Below are positions 33,735 to 41,528 of a stretch of DNA of 64,000 nucleotides, one piece after another. Position 1 is the stretch's first letter. Each line of letters starts with the position of its first letter. The DNA lies in assembly GCA_029960085.1 (NCBI GenBank), contig JASCPG010000006.1:24045-88044 (forward strand). Direction: 5' to 3'. A model generated the notes under the pieces. That model saw only the letters and a program-made list of their open reading frames with translations, searched no databases and was not told the DNA's origin. The translations under genes were made by a program, and so were the position numbers. The stretch is from Microbacteriaceae bacterium PS02067 (lineage in GTDB: Bacteria > Actinomycetota > Actinomycetes > Actinomycetales > Microbacteriaceae).

Positions 33735-33768
33735 GGGCCGGTGAGACGGTAAATCTCACCGGCCCTTC
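33735..33768 (+). terminator. Element-borne terminator after tRNA-Pro
   Basis: GGGCCGGTGAGA at 33735-33746 pairs with TCTCACCGGCCC at 33754-33765, followed by TTCGT. It lies inside the element and replaces the chromosomal tRNA terminator, which has moved to 41821 next to attR. Confidence 0.85.
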
Positions 33769-33795
33769 GTCGTTGCTCGGCGCGACTGTCGCGCG

Positions 33796-33828
33796 TTGAC
33801 CACAACGGCGACCACAACGGGCTCCGAA
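33796..33828 (+). repeat. Candidate integrase arm-type sites, left
   Basis: TTGACCACAACGG at 33796-33808 followed by CGACCACAACGGGCTCCGAA at 33809-33828. The 20-base second part occurs again at 41659-41678 beside attR in the same orientation, also preceded by TTGACCAC. Paired repeats inside each att site are the expected layout for integrase arm binding. Confidence 0.6.
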
Positions 33829-33896
33829 TCCCGCTCGCCGGCCGCGCCGATCGTAGAATCGAAGCGCCCCCCGAAGGCCGCTACGAGGGGACGATC

Positions 33897-34496
33897 ATGG
33901 CCGGCAAGCGACAGAAGAAGAGCGAGCACCACCGCACGCTCGCCGAAACGCTGAACGAAGCGCGCTGGGCGTATGAGCGGAAGCACGTCGACCGGATGAG
34001 CTATCAGGCCGTCGCTGACCTCGCGGGGGAGCCGGCCGCCCGCGGCGGCCTCGGGCGCAGCATGACTATCGCGACCGTGCGTGCCCGCGTCGCCGCCTAC
34101 CACGACACGCTCGCCGTCGCCGTGGACGACGAGACGCGCAGCGAGCAGCGGGCCGCCGAACTCGCGAGCCTCGACCGTCAGGAGCGACACTTCGCCGCGC
34201 TCACGTCGCGAGTCGACGAGGCGGCCACGGCCCAGCGCGCCTTCGCGATGAACACGACGGTCGCCGTCCTCGTCGAGCAGCGCCCCGACCTCGTCGTCCT
34301 CCGCGACGAACGGATCGTGCTCCGCGCTCTCGAGCAGCTTCGCGTCGTCGGCGAGTCTCGTCGCCGGCTTCTCGGGACGGATGCGCCGACGAAGGTCGAG
34401 GCGGACGTCGTCACCCGCGACGGCGTCCTGGAAGACCTCAACACCGCGCTGGCCGCGATCGGCGTCGCGGAGCGCGTGAAGGCGCCGAAGGCGTAG
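33897..34496 (+). CDS. Terminase small subunit-like protein
   Basis: A 199-residue protein. The basic N-terminus leads into a helix-turn-helix-like region (MSYQAVADLAGEP, then TIATVRARVAAYHD), followed by long helices and the segment LEQLRVVGESRRRLLGTDAPTKVEADVV, similar in shape to the oligomerisation end of actinophage TerS proteins. TerS selects DNA for packaging; satellites carry their own to redirect helper phage packaging. No large terminase is present. The ATG follows GAGGGGACGATC, and a possible -10 TAGAAT lies at 33854. Other HTH phage proteins cannot be excluded. Confidence 0.55.
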   Translation: MAGKRQKKSEHHRTLAETLNEARWAYERKHVDRMSYQAVADLAGEPAARGGLGRSMTIATVRARVAAYHDTLAVAVDDETRSEQRAAELASLDRQERHFAALTSRVDEAATAQRAFAMNTTVAVLVEQRPDLVVLRDERIVLRALEQLRVVGESRRRLLGTDAPTKVEADVVTRDGVLEDLNTALAAIGVAERVKAPKA

Positions 34497-34533
34497 AGAC
34501 TCCCGCGACGCGGCCGGGCGCCGCGGGGAACGC

Positions 34534-34569
34534 GAGAAGGCCGGGGTCGCCCCACCCCGGCCTTCTCTT
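34534..34569. terminator. Terminator between the convergent blocks of the element
   Basis: A 14-bp stem GAGAAGGCCGGGGT (34534-34547) with ACCCCGGCCTTCTC (34554-34567), T-flanked on the right. Symmetric, so it can end transcription from both sides. Confidence 0.88.
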
Positions 34570-34580
34570 CGTGTGTCTCC

Positions 34581-34904
34581 CTATCGCGGCCAGAGGATGA
34601 CGCCGCTCGACGGCTCGTCGCAGACGACGCACCGGATATCGGAGCCGTACTCTCGTCGCTCGTCGAGTTCGCGCCAGAATGCCGCATGAGCGTCGCATAG
34701 AAGCGAGACGTGGTCGCATCCCCGCTCTCGCCCTCGCCACGTCGCAGCGGCCAGCGGTGTGCAGTCGCCCGCCTCGGAGTCGCGGATGAGCCCGGCTCGG
34801 TAGTCGCATCGGGGCGCCTCGATCGCATCGCGAATCTCGTCGATCGTCTCCGGCGTGAGCCCTTGCAGGCCGTACTCCTTCGCGAACTTGCTCCGGCCGC
34901 TCAT
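34581..34904 (-). CDS. Cysteine-rich small protein of the element
   Basis: A 107-residue unknown. The N-terminus is MSGRSKFAKEYGLQGLTPET. Cysteines and histidines occur as CDYR, DCTP, GCDHVSLLCDAH and RCVVCDE, suggesting a bound zinc. Start ATG 34904 follows GAGGAAACG and overlaps the stop of the preceding small gene. Last gene of the leftward operon. No function can be assigned. Confidence 0.65.
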   Translation of the reverse strand: MSGRSKFAKEYGLQGLTPETIDEIRDAIEAPRCDYRAGLIRDSEAGDCTPLAAATWRGRERGCDHVSLLCDAHAAFWRELDERREYGSDIRCVVCDEPSSGVILWPR

Positions 34905-35059
34905 CGTTTCCTCGGTGCGTCGTGGAGCCGTCGGTGTTCGCGTGCCACGTCGAGCGCCCGGTCGCGGTCGATGAACGGCCCGAGCGCGACGCCGCATGTG
35001 CAGACGACGAGTGAGCCCGTCTCCTTCGAGACGTCGACCCGGCAAGCGTGAACGCTCAT
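34901..35059 (-). CDS. 52-residue small protein of the element
   Basis: Begins MSVHACRVDVSKETGSLVVC and contains TCGVALGPFIDRDRALDVAR and a His/Arg-rich end. The three cysteines (CRV, VVCTCG) may bind metal. Its TGA overlaps the next ATG (ATGA), which supports translation. Resembles the short Cys-containing proteins common in actinophages; function unknown. Confidence 0.6.
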   Translation of the reverse strand: MSVHACRVDVSKETGSLVVCTCGVALGPFIDRDRALDVAREHRRLHDAPRKR

Positions 35060-35063
35060 CGGC

Positions 35064-35462
35064 TTACGTGTGCCCGAGCCGGCCGCCGTCGCGAACCCAC
35101 GCGGCGTATCGGGTGCCGCCCAGCGGAACGATGTTCGTCGCGAAGACGTTCGGCATCGTCACCGCGCCGTTGACGAAGAGTTCGCCGCCGATCGAGACGT
35201 TCCCCGCCATGTACGACGCGACGTAGGCGGCGACCGTTGAGTCGATCTGATACTGGATCTGCGCGTTCGTCCATCGGCCCGCGTTGTAGGCGTCGAGTTG
35301 CGCCTGGATATCGTTCACGAGCGCCGCGAGCTTCGCGACGGTGTTCCCGAGCGCTTCACCCGACGGCGCCTCGAGAGTCCGAAGCCGTCGCTCGTAGTCG
35401 TCCAGCATGTCGACGAGCCACCCGAGCTCGCTCGGGATGCTTCCCTGGGACGGCCTAGGCAT
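35064..35462 (-). CDS. Short tail-fibre/appendage-like protein
   Basis: A 132-residue protein with an N-terminal helical segment (SELGWLVDMLDDYERRLRTLE), a helical linker and a C-terminus VSIGGELFVNGAVTMPNVFATNIVPLG followed by TRYAAWVRDGGRLGHT. That ending resembles actinophage tail fibres and minor tail proteins just before their S74-type chaperone domain, which is absent here. ATG 35462 follows GGGAGGGCGACG at good spacing; the upstream frame end overlaps it by 8 bases. It may change or block helper adsorption, or be a remnant. Confidence 0.55.
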   Translation of the reverse strand: MPRPSQGSIPSELGWLVDMLDDYERRLRTLEAPSGEALGNTVAKLAALVNDIQAQLDAYNAGRWTNAQIQYQIDSTVAAYVASYMAGNVSIGGELFVNGAVTMPNVFATNIVPLGGTRYAAWVRDGGRLGHT

Positions 35463-35562
35463 CGTCGCCCTCCCGATCTGCCGCAACCGCCGCGCGGAGG
35501 CTTGCGAGGATGCCTTCGAGCGACGTCGCGATCGCGTCGAGGTCGTGCTGCAGCGTCGCCAT
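35455..35562 (-). CDS. 35-residue small protein of the element
   Basis: MATLQHDLDAIATSLEGILA then a short acidic end. An amphipathic helix of 35 residues. It starts one base after the stop of the upstream gene and overlaps the next start by 8 bases, so it fills the operon without gap. The ribosome site is weak. A real gene is likely but not certain. Confidence 0.45.
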   Translation of the reverse strand: MATLQHDLDAIATSLEGILASLRAAVAADREGDDA

Positions 35563-35563
35563 G

Positions 35564-35890
35564 TCAGCCACGCTTCCGAAGGATCGCGGCGGCCCGTGCG
35601 CTCGCGCTCTCGGGCATCTCGCGCTCTCGCCCCTTGCCGTCGCGGTCGCGCTCGCCGGCGACGCTGTCACGCTTGCGCACGGTGCGCTTCGGGGCGCCCT
35701 CGAGCGTCCCCGCGCGCCGCTTCGCCACGAGGTCGGCGAACTCGTCCGCCTCGTCATCGGTCCACTCGTCTTCCTGGCCGAGAAGCTCGCGGAGCCGGGC
35801 GAACTCGCCCGTCGCGGGCCGCTCGACGCCGGGCGCCTCGTCCTTTGTGCCGGCGAGGAATGCCGCCGCCTGTTCGCTTGCCGTGCTCAC
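35564..35890 (-). CDS. Charged protein of the element, 108 residues
   Basis: Starts with GTG at 35890 behind GGGAGGTCGAGAA. An acidic middle (LLGQEDEWTDDEADEFADLV) precedes a strongly basic tail (RKRDSVAGERDRDGKGRERE). Scaffold-like or DNA-binding roles are conceivable; no family is recognised. Overlaps the preceding gene by four bases. Confidence 0.6.
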   Translation of the reverse strand: MSTASEQAAAFLAGTKDEAPGVERPATGEFARLRELLGQEDEWTDDEADEFADLVAKRRAGTLEGAPKRTVRKRDSVAGERDRDGKGREREMPESASARAAAILRKRG

Positions 35891-36033
35891 TTCTCGACCT
35901 CCCGCGTTGCGACGACGGTCACGACGACCTCGTAGCCGTCGGCCTTCGCGAGCGCGCGCTGCACCGCCGCTTCGAGTGCGGGCGACGCTTCGCCCCGGAT
36001 CGTCGTCTCTCGGGTTTCGTTGATAGTGCTCAT
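35887..36033 (-). CDS. 48-residue small protein of the element
   Basis: MSTINETRETTIRGEASPAL then a helix and a beta-strand end (GYEVVVTVVATREVEK). The ribosome site GAAAGG lies about eight bases upstream, and the stop overlaps the next GTG. Function unknown. Confidence 0.55.
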   Translation of the reverse strand: MSTINETRETTIRGEASPALEAAVQRALAKADGYEVVVTVVATREVEK

Positions 36034-36323
36034 GGTGTTGCCTTTCGTGTCGGTCGTGCGTTTCGTCGGAGGGTCTTCCACGTGTCGATGAGCCGGTCGA
36101 GCTCGGCATCTTCGGCGGGCGTGAGGTTGTCGCAGCGGAGAAGTTCGCGAAGGCGCGGCAGGATCGTCTCGGGGTCGTGCTCGCGCTCCCAGCGAGCCCA
36201 CGCGGCGATCCGCTTCCGCTGTCCCTCGCGGCCGGGGAACTTCGCGTCGAGGTAGCGAAGGCACGCAAGCAGGAAGTCGGGCTCGCTGTCGTAGTCGCGG
36301 CGCTTCGGCCGCTTGACGCTCAT
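36030..36323 (-). CDS. 97-residue protein of the element
   Basis: Starts MSVKRPKRRDYDSEPDFLLA; rich in Arg, Trp and Leu, predicted all-helical (DLTPAEDAELDRLIDTW-type helices toward the end). Overlaps both neighbours by four bases. Possibly DNA- or protein-binding; no family is recognised. Confidence 0.6.
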   Translation of the reverse strand: MSVKRPKRRDYDSEPDFLLACLRYLDAKFPGREGQRKRIAAWARWEREHDPETILPRLRELLRCDNLTPAEDAELDRLIDTWKTLRRNARPTRKATP

Positions 36324-36736
36324 CCCGACACCGCCCGTCGCCGCGTCCATCCGATGAGCGCGAGCTCGAGTTTCGCCAGGTCGAGCAGCAGCCCGAGCCG
36401 TGTCGTTTCCGGCGACGAGAGTTCCGGGCTCGACGCCTGTCGGGTGAGGTCGAGCAGCCGCTCCCGGACGATCCACTCGCGTTCGGCGATCGCCTCGGCG
36501 CCGGCGAGAGCGGTCGCGTGTGCGATCCGGACGTCGACCTCGTCGCGTGTCATGTGAAGCGCCTTCGCGACGTCGTCGCGGCTCTCCCCGCGCACGAGAA
36601 GGCGCGTCATGGCGACGTTGAGGTCGATCGGCTCGAAGTCGTCGTCGAGGTCGTCCGGCTGGTCGAGGTCGACGCCCTCGTCCGCCGCGCGCCACCGGAT
36701 CCACGCTTCGCGGCCGGGGTCGAAGTCGTCACTCAT
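36320..36736 (-). CDS. Helix-turn-helix-like protein of the element
   Basis: 138 residues, acidic N-terminus (MSDDFDPGREAWIRW, DQPDDLDDDFEP) and a central VAMTRLLVRGESRDDVAKAL plus HMTRDEVDVRIAHA, which looks like a sigma-4/terminase-type helix-turn-helix. ATG 36736 is chosen over 36742 for spacing to GGCGGGG. It could be a regulator or a second small-terminase-like protein. Confidence 0.55.
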   Translation of the reverse strand: MSDDFDPGREAWIRWRAADEGVDLDQPDDLDDDFEPIDLNVAMTRLLVRGESRDDVAKALHMTRDEVDVRIAHATALAGAEAIAEREWIVRERLLDLTRQASSPELSSPETTRLGLLLDLAKLELALIGWTRRRAVSG

Positions 36737-37541
36737 CGTCATCCCCGCCGATCGTGAACGTCGGGACCTCGTCGGAGACGGCCGGAGCGGCGACAGGCGC
36801 CTCGACGGCGGCCTTTTCCGGCTTCGGCGTCTTCTTGCCCTTGCCCGCGGTCGCCTCGGCGCGACGGCGCTCGGCGTCGGTCGCCGTGCGGTCGCGAAGC
36901 TCGCGGGTCGCGAGGTCGACCGCCCGCTCGAGGTCGGCGATCGCGGGCTCGAGGGCGAACACCCAGCCGTCGGGGCGCGGCATCACTCGGAGGTTCCCCT
37001 CGCGCGTCTCGCGCCCCCACGGCCCTTCCTGTCGCCCCTCGAAGTCGTCCAGCGCCGACAGGCTCCCGAGCGAGTGCCGGAGCGCCGTGTACGCCTCGCG
37101 GGTCATCGCGAGCGCGGTCGTGAGGTCGACGAGGGCGGCGTCGCCGGCGGATGCCGCGTCACGGCGCCACTCGGCCGCGTGCTCGGCGACCTTCTCCCGG
37201 ATCGCGGCGACGACCTTCGGCTTCGCAGCCTCGAGGCCGGAGAGGCGGCGCTGCGCGCGATCCTGGGCGCCCCGGTGCTCGGCGACCTTCTCGGAGAGTT
37301 CCGCCGTGTCAAAGCGGCCGGCGACGAACTCGTCGGCCATTGCCCGCGCTTCGGCTTCGGCGGCCTTGCGCGCTTCGTCGTCGTGGCGGTCGCGCTCGAG
37401 CAGCGCTTCGCGCGCTTCCCGCTGAATGTCGAAGGCGACGCCGAAGAGGTCGCGGACGGGCGCCGGCGCGGTCGGGGCGTCGCACACTTGCGACGTGAAG
37501 CCGTCGAGGTAGAGGTCGGCGGGCAGGTTGTGGTCGGTCAT
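36729..37541 (-). CDS. Coiled-coil protein of the element
   Basis: 270 residues, starting MTDHNLPADLYLDGF. Residues about 45-150 are highly charged helix (ARKAAEAEARAMADEFVAGR, KVAEHRGAQDRAQRRL) predicted as coiled coil; the tail has Lys/Pro/Ala-rich linkers and an acidic end (FTIGGDDDE). The ribosome site AAGGAGAAG precedes ATG 37541. It follows the replication ATPase by two bases. No known function. Confidence 0.6.
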   Translation of the reverse strand: MTDHNLPADLYLDGFTSQVCDAPTAPAPVRDLFGVAFDIQREAREALLERDRHDDEARKAAEAEARAMADEFVAGRFDTAELSEKVAEHRGAQDRAQRRLSGLEAAKPKVVAAIREKVAEHAAEWRRDAASAGDAALVDLTTALAMTREAYTALRHSLGSLSALDDFEGRQEGPWGRETREGNLRVMPRPDGWVFALEPAIADLERAVDLATRELRDRTATDAERRRAEATAGKGKKTPKPEKAAVEAPVAAPAVSDEVPTFTIGGDDDE

Positions 37542-37543
37542 GG

Positions 37544-38977
37544 TCACTTCTCCTTGTCGGTTGTGGTGGTCGGTTCGGGGTCGATCGGGAAGGTTGACTG
37601 CAGCGAGCGGAAGCGGGCGAGCGCCTTCTGAGCCCGGTCGCTTCCCCACTTCATGCGCTTCTTGACGTCGTCCTTCGAGAGGGGCGGCTCTTCGAGCGCG
37701 GCGAGCGCTTTCACGTCCTCGCCGAGTTGATCGGCGTCGCGCTCTTCCTTCGAGCGGCCGGGGTGGAAGCGCCAGTCCCACGGGCCGTTCGCGGCATCGC
37801 GTGTGTCGAGGACGAAGACGGCGACCACCTCGCCCTCGCCGTAGCCGATACCTCCGTGCCGATCCTTCGCGAGCCGGATCGTCGCCTTGCCGACCGCGCC
37901 CGGCCGGAACGGCTCGTCGGCGAACATGTCGATCGTGTAATAGGCGCCGTCGACCACCCGCTTCTTCGCCGACGATCCGCCCGCGTAGAGCTCGCCGGGG
38001 CGCGTCTTCATCGTGTGGTCGAGTCCGAGAACCGCGACGCCCGCCGCAACGATCGGCGCGACGTGCTGAGCGTGAAACGCCGTGTAGTCGCGATCGGCGA
38101 GTTGATCGAGCCCGAAGAGCCCCATCGACGCACCGACCGAGTCGAGAACACAGAGGTCGGGGCGTCGCTCGACGATCGCGGCGCCCGCGACGCGGAACTC
38201 AGGGCCGGTCGCCGGCAGCCAGAGCCGGAAGCGGTCGCGAATCGTCTCGTCGCTCACCCCCGCGCTCCGAAGACGCGAGAAGGTGGCCGGTGCGCCGTTC
38301 GCGTCGGTGTCGACCCAGTCGACCGTCCCGCCCGACTTGAGAACGTCGGCGACGTTGACGTTTGCGAAGTGCGTCTTACCCTTGCCGGGCTCGCCGAACG
38401 CGCCGTTATAGGCCGCGGCGTACAGCAGCGGCACGCCGTCTTCACGCGAGGATCCGAGGCTCGGCCTCGGCGGCTCTATGTCGCCGGCGTCCAGTAGGGC
38501 GTCGAAGTCGACCGGGCCGAACTCATCGGAGCCCTCAGACGCGATCTCTGCCTCAATCTCGTCGGCGCGGGCTCGGGCCAGCCGCTCTTCGACGATGCCC
38601 AGGGCGCGCTTTTCAGTTCGGAACGCCGCGACGTCGGTGAGCGCCTCTTCCGTCTCGACGATGATGCGTCGGTGGTCGATCTGCCCCTCGGCGAAGCCGT
38701 CGGCGACCGCCTGCGCGATCTTCTGCCGTTGCGCCTCGTCGGCGCCGGGCGGCGTGGCGCTCGCGACCAGTCGATCCTCGATCTTGCCGTAGTCGCCCCA
38801 GAGGTAATCGCCGCTCGGCAACTTCGCGAGCATGAGCTTCCCCCGCTCGCGTGCCGCGTCCTCGACCTTCTTCAGGTTTCCCTTCGCGCCGGCCTTCTTC
38901 GCTTTGCGGCTGAGGCGACGCGCCTCGGCTTCGATGCCGCGGAGGGTGACGACCTCGCGCTCGCGCTCGTCGTTCAC
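37544..38977 (-). CDS. RecA-fold replication ATPase, RepA/DnaB-like
   Basis: 477 residues. A helical, basic N-terminal third is followed by a P-loop ATPase domain: Walker A GEPGKGKTH at about residue 195 and Walker B LCVLDSVGAS at about 275, then GLDHTMKTRPGELYAGGSSAKKRVVDGAYYTI, the pattern of AAA_25/RepA helicases from plasmids and phages. The C-terminus has a winged-helix-like region. GTG 38977 follows GCAGGAGC. Probably unwinds or loads at the element origin. No primase domain was recognised. Confidence 0.75.
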   Translation of the reverse strand: MNDEREREVVTLRGIEAEARRLSRKAKKAGAKGNLKKVEDAARERGKLMLAKLPSGDYLWGDYGKIEDRLVASATPPGADEAQRQKIAQAVADGFAEGQIDHRRIIVETEEALTDVAAFRTEKRALGIVEERLARARADEIEAEIASEGSDEFGPVDFDALLDAGDIEPPRPSLGSSREDGVPLLYAAAYNGAFGEPGKGKTHFANVNVADVLKSGGTVDWVDTDANGAPATFSRLRSAGVSDETIRDRFRLWLPATGPEFRVAGAAIVERRPDLCVLDSVGASMGLFGLDQLADRDYTAFHAQHVAPIVAAGVAVLGLDHTMKTRPGELYAGGSSAKKRVVDGAYYTIDMFADEPFRPGAVGKATIRLAKDRHGGIGYGEGEVVAVFVLDTRDAANGPWDWRFHPGRSKEERDADQLGEDVKALAALEEPPLSKDDVKKRMKWGSDRAQKALARFRSLQSTFPIDPEPTTTTDKEK

Positions 38978-39354
38978 TCGCTCGCTCCTGCGTTCTTCGC
39001 GCGCGAGAGGGCCGTGCGGGCGGCCTCTTGCTTCGCGCGCAGCATCGCGGCGCTGAGCCGCTCTTCGGCGCTCTTCCACTCGCGATCCGGCTGTTCACGG
39101 TCGATGACGCGCAGCCAGTACTCGCGGGAGCGCGCGGAAGGAAGCGGCTTCGGCGTCGTCGACCGGGGCGGGAGCCCGGCAGCCTCACGCTCGGCGCGGT
39201 GCTTCGCCCAGCGGGCGTTCGCGCGATCGCGCATCATGGCCGAGTTCTCTTCGGGCGTCCGGGCGGCGGCGCTCGCGAGGCCGGCGACGCGGGCGCGGGC
39301 GGCGGCGACCGCGGGGTCGATGTTGTTCTGCCGGCGCGGCTTCTTGTCGCTCAT
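38974..39354 (-). CDS. 126-residue basic protein of the element
   Basis: Starts MSDKKPRRQNNIDPAVAAAR; rich in Ala and Arg and almost entirely helical (NARWAKHRAEREAAGLPPR, EERLSAAMLRAKQEAARTAL). GGGGAG lies seven bases before the ATG. It overlaps the ATPase start by four bases. Nucleic-acid binding is plausible; unknown otherwise. Confidence 0.6.
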   Translation of the reverse strand: MSDKKPRRQNNIDPAVAAARARVAGLASAAARTPEENSAMMRDRANARWAKHRAEREAAGLPPRSTTPKPLPSARSREYWLRVIDREQPDREWKSAEERLSAAMLRAKQEAARTALSRAKNAGASE

Positions 39355-39545
39355 GCCGTCAACTCCCCGACGTAGCGCTCGAGTTCGGCGTGGGCGATGA
39401 ACGTGCGACGGCCGATCTTCACGGCGCGGAGGCGGCCGGCCTGAATCTCTTCGTAGAGCTTCGAGCGGCCGACGTTGCCGAGCATGTATCGCGCGCCCTC
39501 TTCGTCGTAGAGCAGCGGCGCTGTCGCCGGCTTCCCGTTCTCCAT
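39351..39545 (-). CDS. AlpA/HTH_17-type excisionase or regulator
   Basis: 64 residues with the MerR-like winged helix of excisionases: LLYDEEGARYMLGNVGRSKL then IQAGRLRAVKIGRRTFI and HAELERYVGELTA. Such proteins act as recombination directionality factors or activators (AlpA, Xis). First gene of the leftward operon. Start ATG 39545 follows AAAGGGGC. Confidence 0.82.
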   Translation of the reverse strand: MENGKPATAPLLYDEEGARYMLGNVGRSKLYEEIQAGRLRAVKIGRRTFIAHAELERYVGELTA

Positions 39546-39639
39546 GTCTGCCCCTTTAGGTCTGTATCCATGCGGACTACTTGACAGTTCACCGTCTGCC
39601 ACGCCATTCTTGGTACGACAGCAACGTTAGGAATGTGGC
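39546..39639. promoter_or_regulatory. Divergent control region of the element
   Basis: 94 bp between the excisionase (leftward) and the integrase operon (rightward). Rightward: TTGACA at 39581-39586 with CATTCT at 39605-39610 (18-bp spacer). Leftward: on the minus strand TGAACT and GATACA with 17-bp spacing lie in the same DNA, so the two promoters overlap. This is where a lysogeny-type or helper-responsive switch would act. No classical repressor gene is recognised nearby. Confidence 0.5.
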
Positions 39640-40290
39640 ATGGCACCTTGGATCAAGACGAAGTCGACCGCGACCTTCGACGGCGGCGCGCCCCGAGTCG
39701 TGGACGTCGTCCTGCAGAGAGACGACGAACTCCGCGGAGGCGGCAAGGCCGCGGAGGCGCGTATTCGCGTCGTGGACGGGGTCGACGGCGCCGGGGTCGA
39801 GACGATCAAGATCGCCCGCCGGGGAGGCCGCATCGTGACGTCGGCAGACGTCCGCGAGCTCAACCTCGAGCGCATCGCGGAAGACGCGATCGCCCACCAT
39901 GCGACGGTCATGCAGCCGAGCGGCCGCGTCGCGATCCCCGCCGACCGTCGAGCGATCGGTGCTCGCGTTCACGGCAGCAAGCGCGCGCCCGCGCCCGACC
40001 TCCTGCGGCGCGTCGCCCGTGCCTACCTCGATCCCGCGAACCGCGTAGACGCCGAGACGGGATCCACGATTCCGCGCAATCGACGGCAGCCGACCGAGCG
40101 CGTGCGCGTCGACGTGCTCGGCTTCGTCGATGCCTTCCCCGGTCAGAAGAACGGGCTGCGCTCGGCGTCGCGCCGGATCAAGGACGCGCGCGAAGCGGGA
40201 CTGATACCCGCTCACGACGCCGACGACAACGAACTCGACGCGGCGTTCGCCGCACTCGCGGAGGGGGAGAGTAATGGGGAAGCGCGCTAA
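39640..40290 (+). CDS. Unknown protein upstream of the integrase
   Basis: 216 residues. The N-terminal half looks beta-rich (MAPWIKTKSTATFDGGAPRV, VLQRDDELRGGGKAAEARIR, then RRGGRIVTSADVREL). The C-terminal half has a helical segment PDLLRRVARAYLDPANRVDA and ends acidic, suggesting DNA binding in that half. It overlaps the integrase by 17 bases, so the two are co-expressed. Similar proteins precede integrases in actinobacterial elements, but no function is known. Confidence 0.65.
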   Translation: MAPWIKTKSTATFDGGAPRVVDVVLQRDDELRGGGKAAEARIRVVDGVDGAGVETIKIARRGGRIVTSADVRELNLERIAEDAIAHHATVMQPSGRVAIPADRRAIGARVHGSKRAPAPDLLRRVARAYLDPANRVDAETGSTIPRNRRQPTERVRVDVLGFVDAFPGQKNGLRSASRRIKDAREAGLIPAHDADDNELDAAFAALAEGESNGEAR

Positions 40291-41437
40291 CGGCGACGGG
40301 ATGCTCCGGCAGCGGCCAGACGGTCGCTGGGAGGCTCGGATGACGTGGACGGACGTCGAGACGGGGAAGAGGCGCTCGCAGTCGTTCTATGCGAAGACGC
40401 AGCGCGAGGCGAAGGCGAAGATGGCCGACGCCCGGAAGAAGGTCGACGCCGGCGCGCCCGTCGTGGACTCGCGGACGCCGCTCGCGACATGGATCGACGA
40501 GTGGGAGCGCGGCTCGCTTGCGGCGTCCGATCGGAAGCCGGCGACGAAAGCGCTCTACGGCACCCTCGCGCGCGTCCACCTTCGCCCCGCGCCGCTCGGA
40601 ACTATGGCGCTCGGGTCGATCCGCCCGACGCACGTCGAAGGCCTCGTGCAGCGCATGAGAGGCGCCGGCGCGAGCGATTCCACGATCCGCACGACGTACA
40701 CCGTGCTCCGCTCCGTACTCGACGCCGCCGTCCGCGACCGCCTCGTCGCCGAGAACGTCGCCGCGAAGGTGAAGCGCCCCGCCGTCACGTCTCGAGCCGA
40801 CGGCCGCGACGAGGCGCGCCACCTTGCGCCGGGCGACGTGCGAGCCGTCCTCGACGCCGCCGCGGGCACGCGCTACGCCGCCGTCCTGTCGCTCATCGCC
40901 GCGACCGGCATCCGACGCGGCGAAGCGCTCGCGTTGCGCTGGGAAGACGTCGACCTCGACGAGCGGACGATTCGCGTCCGCGGGACGTTGAGCCGGGTCG
41001 GGAAGGATCTCGTCATCACAACGCCGAAGACGGCGCGCAGCCGGCGCGAGGTTCCCATAACGCCCGGCGTCGTCAAGTTGCTTCGGTCGCATCGCGTCGG
41101 ACAGGCCGAAGAGAAGATGCGCGCCGGCTCCCAGTGGCAGGGCGACCGCGGGCTCGTCTTCACGACAGAGCTCGGGGCGCCGATCGACCCGCGGAACCTC
41201 TTCCGCGCGTTCGTCGCGGCCGTGAAGCGTTCCGGCGTGGACGGCGACGGAGTCGGCCTTCACACCCTCCGGCACTCGGCGGCGACCGGGATGCTAGACG
41301 CCGGCGTTCCCCTTCACGTCGTGTCGAAGATGCTCGGGCACTCGTCCGTCGCGATCACGGGAGATATCTACGGCCACGCGGACGATGCACGGCAACGGGA
41401 CGCGGTCGACATGCTCGGCGCAGCGCTGGGGCTCTAA
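40274..41437 (+). CDS. int: Phage-type tyrosine integrase
   Basis: 387 residues. An N-terminal arm-binding domain (ANGDGMLRQRPDGRWEARMT) is followed by a core-binding SAM-like domain and a catalytic domain with Arg214 in TGIRRGEAL, HTLRHSAATGML (His330, Arg333), LGHSSVAITGDIYGH with nucleophile Tyr366. It lies beside attR and most likely drives integration at tRNA-Pro. Complete and apparently functional. Confidence 0.95.
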   Translation: MGKRANGDGMLRQRPDGRWEARMTWTDVETGKRRSQSFYAKTQREAKAKMADARKKVDAGAPVVDSRTPLATWIDEWERGSLAASDRKPATKALYGTLARVHLRPAPLGTMALGSIRPTHVEGLVQRMRGAGASDSTIRTTYTVLRSVLDAAVRDRLVAENVAAKVKRPAVTSRADGRDEARHLAPGDVRAVLDAAAGTRYAAVLSLIAATGIRRGEALALRWEDVDLDERTIRVRGTLSRVGKDLVITTPKTARSRREVPITPGVVKLLRSHRVGQAEEKMRAGSQWQGDRGLVFTTELGAPIDPRNLFRAFVAAVKRSGVDGDGVGLHTLRHSAATGMLDAGVPLHVVSKMLGHSSVAITGDIYGHADDARQRDAVDMLGAALGL

Positions 41438-41463
41438 CTCTCTATCCCGAGCCCCGTCCCGGT

Positions 41464-41503
41464 CCCGTCCTAGTCCTCCCTATAGGGAGGAGGACTACAG
41501 GAC
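41464..41503. terminator. Hairpin after the integrase
   Basis: AGTCCTCCC-TATA-GGGAGGAGGACT-type stem within 41464-41503, extended by outer GTCC/GGAC pairing. No T-tract, so it may be a terminator or a protein-binding or origin structure. Confidence 0.5.
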
Positions 41504-41528
41504 GGATTACCGGCCGCGGTCCTGAGAC

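Noticed and set aside
33796..33820. GACCAC repeats near attL as further copies of the GntR/FadR-like operator
   Set aside because: They are direct half-site-like repeats without the inverted partner and are duplicated at attR, which fits integrase arm sites better.
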